Shown here piece by piece: positions 18,734 through 26,362 of a stretch of 64,000 nucleotides of DNA (its first letter is position 1; the number at the start of each line of letters is the position of its first letter). The stretch comes from Tildeniella torsiva UHER 1998/13D (GTDB lineage: Bacteria > Cyanobacteriota > Cyanobacteriia > Phormidesmidales > Phormidesmidaceae): the NCBI GenBank assembly GCA_019358835.1, contig JAHHIH010000001.1, positions 512,960 to 576,959 on the forward strand, written 5' to 3'. Under the pieces are notes generated by a model that was given only the letters and a program-made list of their open reading frames with translations, was not told the origin of the DNA and made no database searches. The position numbers were made by a program, and so were the translations under genes.

Positions 18734-19598
18734 TACTGCCCGAGGTCAGCGGCCCTAGCTCAAAGATTGGCGCAGCGCTCGCAGCTCCTGTACCACCGCA
18801 GCGCTCTGCCCATAGCCACACCAAAATTTAGGAGCAGCCTTCTGAGTCAGCCCTAAAGCCGATAGTTAACCCATCAGCGCCCCTGTCGCCATGGGTTTGC
18901 CTGGGCTCAGCACAGCCTTCCTCAGTGCGAGATGGCAAAGCGAGAAGCGCAAAATTTTAGGCTCCTTTGCCTCTATTTTCAGAGCTTTTTGCTATTCTAC
19001 CTGATTACCTGAGGGGAGCCGGGCCAAGTGCTGTGAGTTTAGAGTTTTACCCATAAAAACTTCTGAAGGGATCAATTAAAACTCACATCCCAAGGGCAAG
19101 CATCCCACTGAGGATCAACGGTTTCAGCCCCGCCGTGGATTTAGACTTGCGATCGCGCCCCCATATCTGAGACCACCGCGATTCGCGCAGCGTAAAGCCT
19201 GCGGCATCCCAGAAACGGGAACCGACTCGGAACGAGTATCCGCTCCAGAATCGCCCAGCCCTTAGCCCTCCTCCAAAACCAAGCCCACCGCGGCTCAGAC
19301 CGCAGGTGAGCAATCACTGCCGTCAACCTATGGATTGATTACGACAAAAAAAGCTTTGCGTCATAAGCTTTAATAATATTCAACATTAGCAACAATCATT
19401 GGGGCTTATATTGCAAAAGTGACTACGGACACCTATGCTTAATCTGTCATCAAGAATTTTTGGGCAATCTGAAGTTTTTGCTTCCCCAACGGTGATTCCC
19501 GGCTTGTCATTTTTTGGGATGCTTTTTTGCGCCTGAACAGCGGGCAAAGTGCGTTAGGTAAACCCAGGGTTGTCTAAAGTTATAAGGAGATTTCGACT
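18734..19598 (+). other. Long divergent intergenic region between ndhF4 and ccmK2
   Basis: About 0.87 kb with no convincing gene. It must hold the promoters of both the NDH-1MS' operon and the carboxysome operon. A strongly AT-rich stretch lies at 19330-19440, the likely core promoter zone for ccmK2. The rest includes a HIP1 site (19150) and GC-rich sequence. Short open frames at 19083-19326 on the minus strand have no start-site support and unlikely composition. I could not identify a definite CcmR/NdhR or CmpR operator by eye. Confidence 0.6.
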
Positions 19599-19907
19599 AT
19601 GCCGATTGCTGTGGGAATGATTGAAACGCTGGGTTTTCCGGCGGTGGTAGAAGCCGCTGACGCAATGGTAAAAGCGGCCCGGGTTACCCTGGTGGGCTAC
19701 GAAAAAATTGGTAGCGGCCGCGTCACCGTAATTGTGCGGGGCGACGTGTCTGAGGTGCAGGCTTCGGTAGCCGCTGGTGTTGAAAATGTAAAGCGCGTCA
19801 ATGGCGGCGAAGTGCTATCGACTCACATCATTGCCCGTCCCCACGAAAACCTTGAGTTCGTTCTGCCCATTCGCTACACCGAGGCGGTAGAACAGTTTCG
19901 TACCTAA
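19599..19907 (+). CDS. ccmK2: Carboxysome shell protein CcmK2
   Basis: Single-domain BMC protein, 102 aa, forming the hexamers that tile the facets of the beta-carboxysome. The sequence shows the invariant pattern: [19 protein letters not shown] at the N-terminus, the pore-loop region KIGSGR at about residues 36-41, and [16 protein letters not shown] near the end. AAGGAGA stands 9 nt before the ATG. The short C-terminus matches CcmK2-type proteins. It is the first gene of the operon, followed by a nearly identical ccmK1, then ccmL-ccmM-ccmN-ccmO. Confidence 0.96.
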   Translation: MPIAVGMIETLGFPAVVEAADAMVKAARVTLVGYEKIGSGRVTVIVRGDVSEVQASVAAGVENVKRVNGGEVLSTHIIARPHENLEFVLPIRYTEAVEQFRT

Positions 19908-20046
19908 GTCATAGCCATCCGGTTTTTTGAGACCTATTCGTTCTAAGGTTTAGGGGTCTACCTGTCCAGTTCTCCTGGTTCAGGGTAAGGCTAATTCAGC
20001 ATTCGTTTGAGCTCCTGTATTCTCCGAAAAAAAGGCATATAAAAGC

Positions 20047-20385
20047 ATGGCAATTGCAGTTGGTATGGTCGAGACGTTGGGCTTCCCCGCCGTGGTAGAA
20101 GCGGCCGACGCGATGGTAAAAGCGGCCCGAGTGACTCTGGTGGGCTACGAAAAAATCGGCAGCGGCCGCGTCACCGTCATTGTGCGGGGCGACGTGTCTG
20201 AAGTGCAAGCCTCGGTAGCGGCTGGGGTTGAGAACGTGAAGCGCGTCAACGGCGGCCAGGTGCTGTCGACCCACATCATCGCTCGTCCCCACGAAAACCT
20301 CGAGTTCGTTCTGCCCATTCGCTACACCGAAGCGGTAGAGCAGTTCAGAGAGAGCGTCAGCGGCATCCGCCCCTACGGCAGATAA
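20047..20385 (+). CDS. ccmK1: Carboxysome shell protein CcmK1
   Basis: Second BMC hexamer protein, 112 aa. It is almost identical to the preceding CcmK2 over the first ~100 residues; differences are a few residues such as I/V near position 8 and E/Q in VNGGxVLSTH. It then carries a 10-residue extension ending [10 protein letters not shown], typical of CcmK1. The two paralogues probably mix within the shell. The gene follows ccmK2 by 139 bp, and its stop is 6 bp before ccmL, so cotranscription is expected. The DNA of the two ccmK genes is also very similar, indicating recent duplication or gene conversion. Confidence 0.96.
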   Translation: MAIAVGMVETLGFPAVVEAADAMVKAARVTLVGYEKIGSGRVTVIVRGDVSEVQASVAAGVENVKRVNGGQVLSTHIIARPHENLEFVLPIRYTEAVEQFRESVSGIRPYGR

Positions 20386-20391
20386 GTCACT

Positions 20392-20694
20392 ATGCTCTTG
20401 GCCAAGGTTCGGGGCACGGTAGTTAGCTCTTGTAAGGAACCCAGCTTAAGCGGCGCTAAGTTTTTACTAGTGCAGCTGATTAGCGAAACCGGTGACTTGC
20501 TGCCCGACTATACAGTGGCCGCTGATGTGGTGGGGGCGGGCCCCGGCGAATGGGTGCTGATCACCCAGGGCAGCGGAGCCCGCCAGCACCACGGCTACGA
20601 AAATCGTCCTGTGGATGCAGCCGTGATTGCCATTGTCGATACTGTCAGTCTCGACAGCGGCAATCTCTACAACAAGCGAGATGATTTTAGCTAG
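20392..20694 (+). CDS. ccmL: Carboxysome vertex protein CcmL
   Basis: CcmL/EutN-family protein, 100 aa, whose pentamers cap the twelve vertices of the icosahedral carboxysome. Characteristic segments: AKVRGTVVSSCKEPSLSG, AADVVGAGPGEWVLITQGSGAR, and the C-terminal DAAVIAIVDTV. It starts 6 bp after the ccmK1 stop and precedes ccmM by about 130 bp. Confidence 0.95.
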   Translation: MLLAKVRGTVVSSCKEPSLSGAKFLLVQLISETGDLLPDYTVAADVVGAGPGEWVLITQGSGARQHHGYENRPVDAAVIAIVDTVSLDSGNLYNKRDDFS

Positions 20695-20821
20695 CTGAGC
20701 TAATTGAGGTTGGACTGAGCGGTTCAGCCAGCCAATGTAGGGACTACACTCTCCCCATAGCTAGCTTGCTTCTGCAATTAGAAGCTAGTTAATCGGGGGT
20801 TTTTTGGGAGGATGTACGGCA

Positions 20822-22786
20822 ATGGCGATCCGCACACCAGCGGCATCTCCGACTCAGGCATGGGGTTGGCAGCAGGGGGCTGGGCCATCGGCTCAGGTTC
20901 ATGGGCTGGCTCAAGTGCAGGGGCAGGTTCGGGTTGAGCCGGGGGCAGTTTTGGCCGCTGGCTCTGTCGTTCAGGCTGACCCCGGTGCTGGGGTACGGCT
21001 CGGTGCGGCCAGTACATTGCAGGAAGGAGCATCGATCTACGGTCGTGCCCAAGGGCAAGTGCTGGGAGACGATCGCAGCCCCTACGCGGTCTGGGTCGGC
21101 GATCGCGCCATCCTCACACACAAAGTGCTGGTGCAGAGCCCCGTCTACATCGGTGCCGACTGCTTTATTGGCTTTCGCTCGACTCTGTTTAATGCTCGCC
21201 TGGGGGTCGGCTGCGTAGTCATGATGCACGCACTGGTGCAGGATGTGGACGTGCCGCCCGGCAAGCTGGTTCCCTCTGGGGCGGTGATTACCCAGCAGCA
21301 CCAGGCCGATGCGCTGCGCGACGTTAGCCCGATTGATATTGCCCTGATTAGAGAACTTGCAGGAACGCCCGGTTACACACCCCCCTTAGGCGGGTCGTCT
21401 GGCTCAGCGGCTTCAAAGACCACAGCACACTCAAACGAACGCGATGGATTAGGCACTATGACTTCTCAACTGCTACCTCCCGACGTTGTCCAACGGGCCC
21501 GTCAGTATCTGGCCCAGGGGCTTACTATTGGCACTGAGCACGCCGACGCTCGCCGTTACCGCAGTGGCGTGTGGCAGACCTGTAGCCCGGTTCAGTCTCA
21601 TCGAGAGCCCGAGGTACTAGCCGCCCTAGAAGCCTGCCTGTCTGAGCACTCGGGTGAGTACGTGCGCATGTTTGGCATCGATCCGAGGGCCAAGCAGCGG
21701 GTTGCCCCGATCACCATTCAGCGCCCCGACGGCAAACCCGTGGCGGTCGGCGGTGGCGTGACGGGGTCTTCCCACACCAGTTATTCCAATCCTTCGAGTG
21801 GCGGTCATCGCTCGGCCCCGGCTACGGCCAGCGGCCCCCTGTCGCCCGAGGTGGTGCAGCAGGTGCGCCAGTACCTCAGCCAGGGCTATCGAATCGGCAC
21901 CGAGCATGCCGATGCCCGCCGCTACAGCAGCAACGTGTGGCAAACCTGCTCCCCCATTCAGGCATCCCGCGAGGGTGAGGTGTTCGGTGCCCTAGAGCGC
22001 TGCTTGGCCGAGCACTCGGGCGAATACGTACGTCTGTTTGGCATCGACCCCAAGGCAAAGTGCCGCGTGGCTCCAATCACTATTCAGCGCCCCGACGGCA
22101 AGGCTGCGTCGGGGAGTTCCCACGCTGTCAGCTCTTCGAACGCCTCCTACTCCGCCCCCGCTAGCTCCGGCGGCGGTTCGGCTCAGGCTAGCGGCGACGT
22201 AGCTCAGCAGGTGCGCCAGTGGCTTAGCCAGGGGTACCATGTGGGGGCCGAGCACGCCGATGCTCGCCGCTACAGCAGCAACGTGTGGCAGTCTTGTAAG
22301 ACGATTACCAGCAATCGTGAGGGCGAGGTCTTGGGCGCTATCAATGCCTGTATAGCTGAGCACCCCAACGAGTATGTGCGAGTATTTGGCATTGACCCCA
22401 AAGCCAAGCGTCGAGTGGCCGCAGTTACCGTGCAGCGCCCAGGCTCTAAGTCGGCACCATCTGCCCCATCGCCCTCCTATTCAACCTCTAGCGCCCCGGC
22501 CAGCAATGGGGCGGCCCCCCTGGGTGGTCTTCCCCAGGAGGTGGTGCAGCAGGTGCAGCAGCTCTTTAACCAGGGCTACCGCCTCAGCCTTGAGCATGCC
22601 GATGTGCGCCGCTACCGCAGTGGTGCCTGGCAAAATGCCGGCAGGCTAGAGGGGAGTCGGGCTTCGGATGTTCTCAATGCCCTAGAGTCTCAGTTGCGAA
22701 ACCACTCTGGCCAATACGTTCGCCTGATTGGCATCGATCCAAAGGTGAAGAAACGAGTGCATGAAGCCACGATTCAACGCCCCTAG
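20822..22786 (+). CDS. ccmM: Carboxysome assembly protein CcmM (gamma-CA-like domain plus four SSUL repeats)
   Basis: CcmM scaffolds Rubisco inside the beta-carboxysome. Residues ~15-190 form a left-handed beta-helix gamma-carbonic anhydrase-like domain. Residues ~217-303, 340-426, 457-540 and 570-654 are four Rubisco-small-subunit-like (SSUL) repeats, each with EHAD(A/V)RRY and (F/I)GIDP, joined by Ser/Ala/Gly-rich linkers. In the CA domain one zinc-ligand His is kept (H100 in LTH) but the other two positions read Y73 (IYG instead of IHG) and Q105 (QSP instead of HGP), so the domain is probably inactive. Cys pairs occur in SSUL1 (C254/C272), SSUL2 (C376/C394) and SSUL3 (C492/C510) but not SSUL4. 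The ATG at 20822 has GGGAGGA 9 nt upstream; an earlier in-frame ATG-like start at 20804 lacks this. Confidence 0.96.
   Translation: MAIRTPAASPTQAWGWQQGAGPSAQVHGLAQVQGQVRVEPGAVLAAGSVVQADPGAGVRLGAASTLQEGASIYGRAQGQVLGDDRSPYAVWVGDRAILTHKVLVQSPVYIGADCFIGFRSTLFNARLGVGCVVMMHALVQDVDVPPGKLVPSGAVITQQHQADALRDVSPIDIALIRELAGTPGYTPPLGGSSGSAASKTTAHSNERDGLGTMTSQLLPPDVVQRARQYLAQGLTIGTEHADARRYRSGVWQTCSPVQSHREPEVLAALEACLSEHSGEYVRMFGIDPRAKQRVAPITIQRPDGKPVAVGGGVTGSSHTSYSNPSSGGHRSAPATASGPLSPEVVQQVRQYLSQGYRIGTEHADARRYSSNVWQTCSPIQASREGEVFGALERCLAEHSGEYVRLFGIDPKAKCRVAPITIQRPDGKAASGSSHAVSSSNASYSAPASSGGGSAQASGDVAQQVRQWLSQGYHVGAEHADARRYSSNVWQSCKTITSNREGEVLGAINACIAEHPNEYVRVFGIDPKAKRRVAAVTVQRPGSKSAPSAPSPSYSTSSAPASNGAAPLGGLPQEVVQQVQQLFNQGYRLSLEHADVRRYRSGAWQNAGRLEGSRASDVLNALESQLRNHSGQYVRLIGIDPKVKKRVHEATIQRP
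21443..21460 (+). promoter_or_regulatory. Internal translation start for short CcmM
   Basis: An in-frame ATG at 21458 (residue M213) lies just before the first SSUL repeat and is preceded by GGATTAGG, a weak ribosome-binding site. Known beta-cyanobacteria make a short CcmM (M35 in Synechococcus) from such an internal site. Here the short form would be 442 aa with all four SSUL repeats. Confidence 0.6.
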
Positions 22787-22812
22787 AGACCTCTAACCCC
22801 AGACCCTTAACC

Positions 22813-23466
22813 GTGGCAGTACCCGCCCAGGCGATCACCCAGCCCACCAATGGCTACATCCAGGGAGATGTGGATTTAGCGCCTGGAGTGGCGATCGCAC
22901 CTGGGGTACTGCTGGGGGCATCCCCCGGCTGTCGTCTGGTGATCTCGGCGGGCGTCTGTTTGGGCGCTGACGTAGTGGTGCAGGCTCGCCACGGCGACTT
23001 GGTGATTGAGCCAGGGGCGAGTTTGGGTAGCGGTGTACTGGTGGTAGGCCACGGCTCCATTGGCCAGCACACCTGCATTGGGGCCAACAGCACCATTATT
23101 AACCCCAGTTTGGGGGCGGCCCAGGCGATCGCCCCAGGGTCTTTGCTAGGTGATCCAGCGCAGACATCCCCCGTCCAAGAGTCGTCATCGAACGGGGCGT
23201 CTCCCAGTGCCAATCTTTACGGCTACGGGACGACCGGCAACTTAGGGACTGTGGGGAATGCCTTCAATGGATCGGGTAGCGCCCTTGGGGCAGCGGCCCA
23301 GAACGGCAATAGCCCCGACAGTGGTGCCCAAAGCGGCAATACTCAGAACGGTGCTGGGCAAAATGGATCCTCGGTCTACGGCAAAACCCAGGTCAATCGC
23401 CTGTTGGCGACGCTATTTCCCCAGCGTCAGGCTCTCAATGGGGCTAGCCCAGAGGACAGGCCCTAG
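22813..23466 (+). CDS. ccmN: Carboxysome assembly protein CcmN
   Basis: CcmN links the CcmM-Rubisco core to the shell. The first ~115 residues are hexapeptide-repeat beta-helix (for example DLAPGVAIAPGVLLGA). A ~65-residue linker rich in Gly, Asn, Ser and Gln follows. The C-terminus holds the amphipathic encapsulation peptide (SVYGKTQVNRLLATLFP, residues ~187-203) that binds CcmK. The start is GTG, 26 bp after ccmM. Length (217 aa) is ordinary for the family, but the linker is long and very low in complexity. Confidence 0.94.
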   Translation: MAVPAQAITQPTNGYIQGDVDLAPGVAIAPGVLLGASPGCRLVISAGVCLGADVVVQARHGDLVIEPGASLGSGVLVVGHGSIGQHTCIGANSTIINPSLGAAQAIAPGSLLGDPAQTSPVQESSSNGASPSANLYGYGTTGNLGTVGNAFNGSGSALGAAAQNGNSPDSGAQSGNTQNGAGQNGSSVYGKTQVNRLLATLFPQRQALNGASPEDRP

Positions 23467-23487
23467 AATAGAGAGGCAGACACCCCT

Positions 23488-24372
23488 GTGCAGAGTCACC
23501 CTATGCAACCCGACGGCCAACTAGCCTCGCCCCTTGACCTCAAATCCGGTGCGCCCAAGCGGTTGACCTTGGCGACCCCTGCCCCTGGTCAAAAAGAGGT
23601 TCAGCGGCGCGACAAGTATCGCGGCGCGGCCCTGGGCATGGTGTCAACGGAGAGCTTTCCAGCGGTGGTGGGCACGGCTGACGCCATGCTAAAAGCCGCC
23701 GACGTGCTGCTGGTGGGCTATGAAAAGACCGGCGGCGGGCACTGCACCGCGATAGTGCGCGGGGGCATTTCCGACGTGCGCATGGCGGTAGAGGCTGGGG
23801 TTAAAACCGCCCAGGATTTTGGTCAGTTTGTCTCGTCAACGTTAATTCCGCGCCCGTTGCCCAACCTGGAGGCGGTGCTGCCCATCTGTGCCCGCTGGGA
23901 CGAGCTGCGGCGCGAAGGCGGCAGTAAGCTGGGAAGTCAGGCTATTGGCCTGCTAGAGACCCGTGGCTTTCCGGCGATGGTGGGAGCCGCCGACGCCATG
24001 ACTAAGTCTGCCGACGTGCAGCTGATGTCCCACGAGACGATTGGCGAGGGCCTTTGCACTATTTTGATTCGGGGGTCGCTGCCCAATGTGGCGATCGCGA
24101 TCGAAGCCGGCATGCACGAGGCTGAGCGCATCGGCGAGCTTCACGCGGTCATGGTCATCCCCCGACCTCTCGATGACCTGGTTGACTCGCTGCCCGTTAT
24201 GGAAATGGAGCAGGAGCAGCCCGAACCCCTGCGCATTCCCCTCAATCTGGAGACCAAGCAGGAAGAAACCGAAGCCGAGCCAGTTCTGATCGAAGCGGCG
24301 GCGGAAGAGGCTGAACCCATCGCTCTGGAGCTGACCGTAGACAAGGAAGAACTCGCCGACGAGGAGCTTTAG
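23488..24372 (+). CDS. ccmO: Carboxysome shell protein CcmO (tandem BMC)
   Basis: Two BMC domains in one chain (residues ~45-135 and ~145-235) form pseudohexameric trimers in the shell. Each domain has the signature: SFPAVVGTADAMLKAADV ... VGYEKTGGGHCTAIVRG, and GFPAMVGAADAMTKSADV ... IGEGLCTILIRG. A ~45-residue basic/polar N-terminal extension and a ~60-residue strongly acidic C-terminal tail (EEAEPIALEL ... EELADEEL) flank them. A GTG at 23488 has GAGAGG 11 nt upstream; ATG at 23503 is the alternative. It is the last gene of the operon, 21 bp after ccmN, as in Synechococcus elongatus. Confidence 0.94.
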   Translation: MQSHPMQPDGQLASPLDLKSGAPKRLTLATPAPGQKEVQRRDKYRGAALGMVSTESFPAVVGTADAMLKAADVLLVGYEKTGGGHCTAIVRGGISDVRMAVEAGVKTAQDFGQFVSSTLIPRPLPNLEAVLPICARWDELRREGGSKLGSQAIGLLETRGFPAMVGAADAMTKSADVQLMSHETIGEGLCTILIRGSLPNVAIAIEAGMHEAERIGELHAVMVIPRPLDDLVDSLPVMEMEQEQPEPLRIPLNLETKQEETEAEPVLIEAAAEEAEPIALELTVDKEELADEEL

Positions 24373-24479
24373 AGGGAACTAGAGAATTGTAAAGGGAGTT
24401 TTGCTTTGCCGTTTTTTTGGGTTGCTTTGGGCGACGCGGCTTTGGCGGTGCGGATGCGATCGCGCAATGAGAGCGATGT

Positions 24480-25553
24480 TTATGGTGAAGATGGCTCCTG
24501 CTCAGACTTAATTTTTCGATCTACCCATTGCTTGTTTTCCAGTACATTTACAGCGAGGGCAATCTGGCGAGGAGTGAACTTTCGCTTGCGATCGCTCCAA
24601 GCATAGGTCTGATGAATGACCTCATTCACAGAGCTAACCGCTTCGTTGTTGACAATCCAATGTACTGTGGACAGGAGCTCTAGGCCAAACGGCGACTCAA
24701 ACCCTTCTACAAGGGCCGCCACTTTGTTGAAGCGATCGCGGGTATCGGGATACTGTTGTAAAAATGCGGTAGCATCCTTTACTGCTCCAGGTACTAGCTG
24801 AAGCGGCTTGTCGGGAGCATCGCCGCCATCGGCATAGCCCGAAACCAGATGGCCTTCAATAGCGCTTAGCACATGGCGCAGGTTTTCGGCATAAGGGCCG
24901 TAGGGTGCCTTTTGGTACTGAAGCCGCAGCGGCTCACCAGCCTCCTGCATAAAGTACATCAGCTTATGCACTTCTAGCAGGGTGACAGAGGGGTCGAGGA
25001 ACCCGCTCAGGTAACGGTTCATTAGCCCTACTAAGGCAGCTCGGCCAGCGGTCATATTTGGTATCTGACGGTTACGCACCATCTCGTCAGCGACGGGCGC
25101 ACCTTTAGGTTCGTAGACAACAACCCGCACATCTGTAAGGGGTTGTAGCACCGCCTCAATACGTGGTTTGACTGCTGCCCAGTCAAGCCCACCTAACCCG
25201 CTACCCAACGGCGGCACGGCAATGGACTGGATGTTGTATTGACGTATAGTTTCCGCCAAGGCTTTTAGCCCTGAGTCAATGTCTTCTAGGCGGCTAGCCC
25301 CGCGCCAGTGGCGTTTAGTCGGAAAATTAATAATGTAGCGTGGGTTGGTAATCTGCCCGGTCTTAAATACAAACATACGCCCTGGCTGCACCTCTGCATT
25401 CTCACAGGCTGCTGCATAGGCTTTGAAGTTTGTCGGAAACGCTTTCTTAAACTGAAGCGCAATGCCACGACCCATCACACCCACACAGTTGACAGTGTTG
25501 ACAAGGGCTTCGGCATCGTCTCGTAAAATATCGCCTTGCTTATATTCAATCAT
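24480..25553 (-). CDS. darG: DarG: macrodomain DNA ADP-ribosylglycohydrolase antitoxin
   Basis: DarG removes the ADP-ribose that DarT attaches to thymidine in DNA and also binds the toxin. Residues 1-155 are a macrodomain, with VNTVNCVGVMGRGIALQFK binding ADP-ribose, the family catalytic lysine K80 in NFPTKRHWRG, and VPPLGSGLGGLDW. Residues ~165-340 are the DarT-interacting C-terminal domain (LLEVHKLMYFMQEAGE, YGPYAENLRHVL). The gene lies 9 bp downstream of darT, an unusual order only in that the toxin is first, which is standard for darTG. The start ATG reads MIEYKQGDIL, as in other DarG proteins. Confidence 0.93.
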   Translation of the reverse strand: MIEYKQGDILRDDAEALVNTVNCVGVMGRGIALQFKKAFPTNFKAYAAACENAEVQPGRMFVFKTGQITNPRYIINFPTKRHWRGASRLEDIDSGLKALAETIRQYNIQSIAVPPLGSGLGGLDWAAVKPRIEAVLQPLTDVRVVVYEPKGAPVADEMVRNRQIPNMTAGRAALVGLMNRYLSGFLDPSVTLLEVHKLMYFMQEAGEPLRLQYQKAPYGPYAENLRHVLSAIEGHLVSGYADGGDAPDKPLQLVPGAVKDATAFLQQYPDTRDRFNKVAALVEGFESPFGLELLSTVHWIVNNEAVSSVNEVIHQTYAWSDRKRKFTPRQIALAVNVLENKQWVDRKIKSEQEPSSP

Positions 25554-25562
25554 CGCCGCTGC

Positions 25563-26204
25563 TTACCCGTAGTACCAATCTGTCTTGATCTCCACTGGGG
25601 GACGATGGCCACCAGCAGGCAATGCTTCCATTACCTGCTGGTATGTCGCCCTCGAATGCACCCCTATGCGTTCGACTAACTGCCAAGGGAAGCTATGTTC
25701 TATCAAAAACTCGGCCTGTTTGCCCTCTCTGCACGATTGCCACTGCCCGGCTTGTACTGCGGCCCAGTTAATTTCGTTGAGCTGTGCCAAATCACAACGA
25801 TCTTCAAAATAATAGGCCCCGGCGTTGGTCAAGGTAAAGGCCCAACGTCGCTTTTGCTGCTCTGTCCAAGCTACGCAAGTGTGCAGATCGGCCTGTAAAT
25901 GTACTATTGGCCCTTGGCCACCGCTATAGGCGAGTTCACTGTTCTTTCGATAGATCAAATAGAGCATGATTGATCGTGGGCAAAAGTAAAACGGCACGCA
26001 GTCACCCACATGCAGCTCCGGGTGGCTAGTTAGGGTCAATTCATTGAGCCGCCGCTGTTTGATTTTGCTCATGCCAATAGTCGTACCTACTGATGAGCGC
26101 CGCAACACTTCTGCATCGCACCACAGGCAGGCATCGGCAATAATCGACGGCAACCGGTCTACATGTACGATGTGGTAGATTTTGGGCTGAGCAGGCACAG
26201 TCAT
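25563..26204 (-). CDS. darT: DarT: DNA thymidine ADP-ribosyltransferase toxin
   Basis: DarT transfers ADP-ribose from NAD+ to thymidine in single-stranded DNA, blocking replication; darTG pairs act as toxin-antitoxin and anti-phage systems. The 213-aa sequence shows the NAD-binding start IYHIVHVDRLPSII, the Arg-rich stretch IKQRRLNEL (R51/R52), the PFYFCPRSIMLYLI core, and the catalytic glutamate E165 in KQAEFLIE. All key residues appear intact. AAGGAG lies 7 nt before the ATG. The first gene of a two-gene operon with darG. Confidence 0.93.
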   Translation of the reverse strand: MTVPAQPKIYHIVHVDRLPSIIADACLWCDAEVLRRSSVGTTIGMSKIKQRRLNELTLTSHPELHVGDCVPFYFCPRSIMLYLIYRKNSELAYSGGQGPIVHLQADLHTCVAWTEQQKRRWAFTLTNAGAYYFEDRCDLAQLNEINWAAVQAGQWQSCREGKQAEFLIEHSFPWQLVERIGVHSRATYQQVMEALPAGGHRPPVEIKTDWYYG

Positions 26205-26304
26205 GGAGACAACTCCTTAAGGCTAACCCCACCCCCGCCGAGGCATTTTTAGGGTTTTGGGTTGGGCAGCTTCGGTGGCGCGATTACGATCCGATATTAA
26301 TCAA

Positions 26305-26349
26305 CCCCAATTCCTCAACCATGATCATCACAAGCTAGTTGAATTGGGG
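26305..26349. repeat. Imperfect inverted repeat between darT and miaA
   Basis: CCCCAATTCCTCAAC (26305-26319) pairs with GTTGAATTGGGG (26338-26349) except for a 2-nt bulge. It lies just beyond the miaA stop codon and could end miaA transcription, though no clean T-tract follows. Confidence 0.45.
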
Positions 26350-26362
26350 CACCTTCACTATG

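Noticed and set aside
19083..19326. Minus-strand frames in the ndhF4-ccmK2 intergenic region
   Set aside because: No ribosome site, Arg/Gly/Trp-rich random-like translation, and the region is needed for two promoters.
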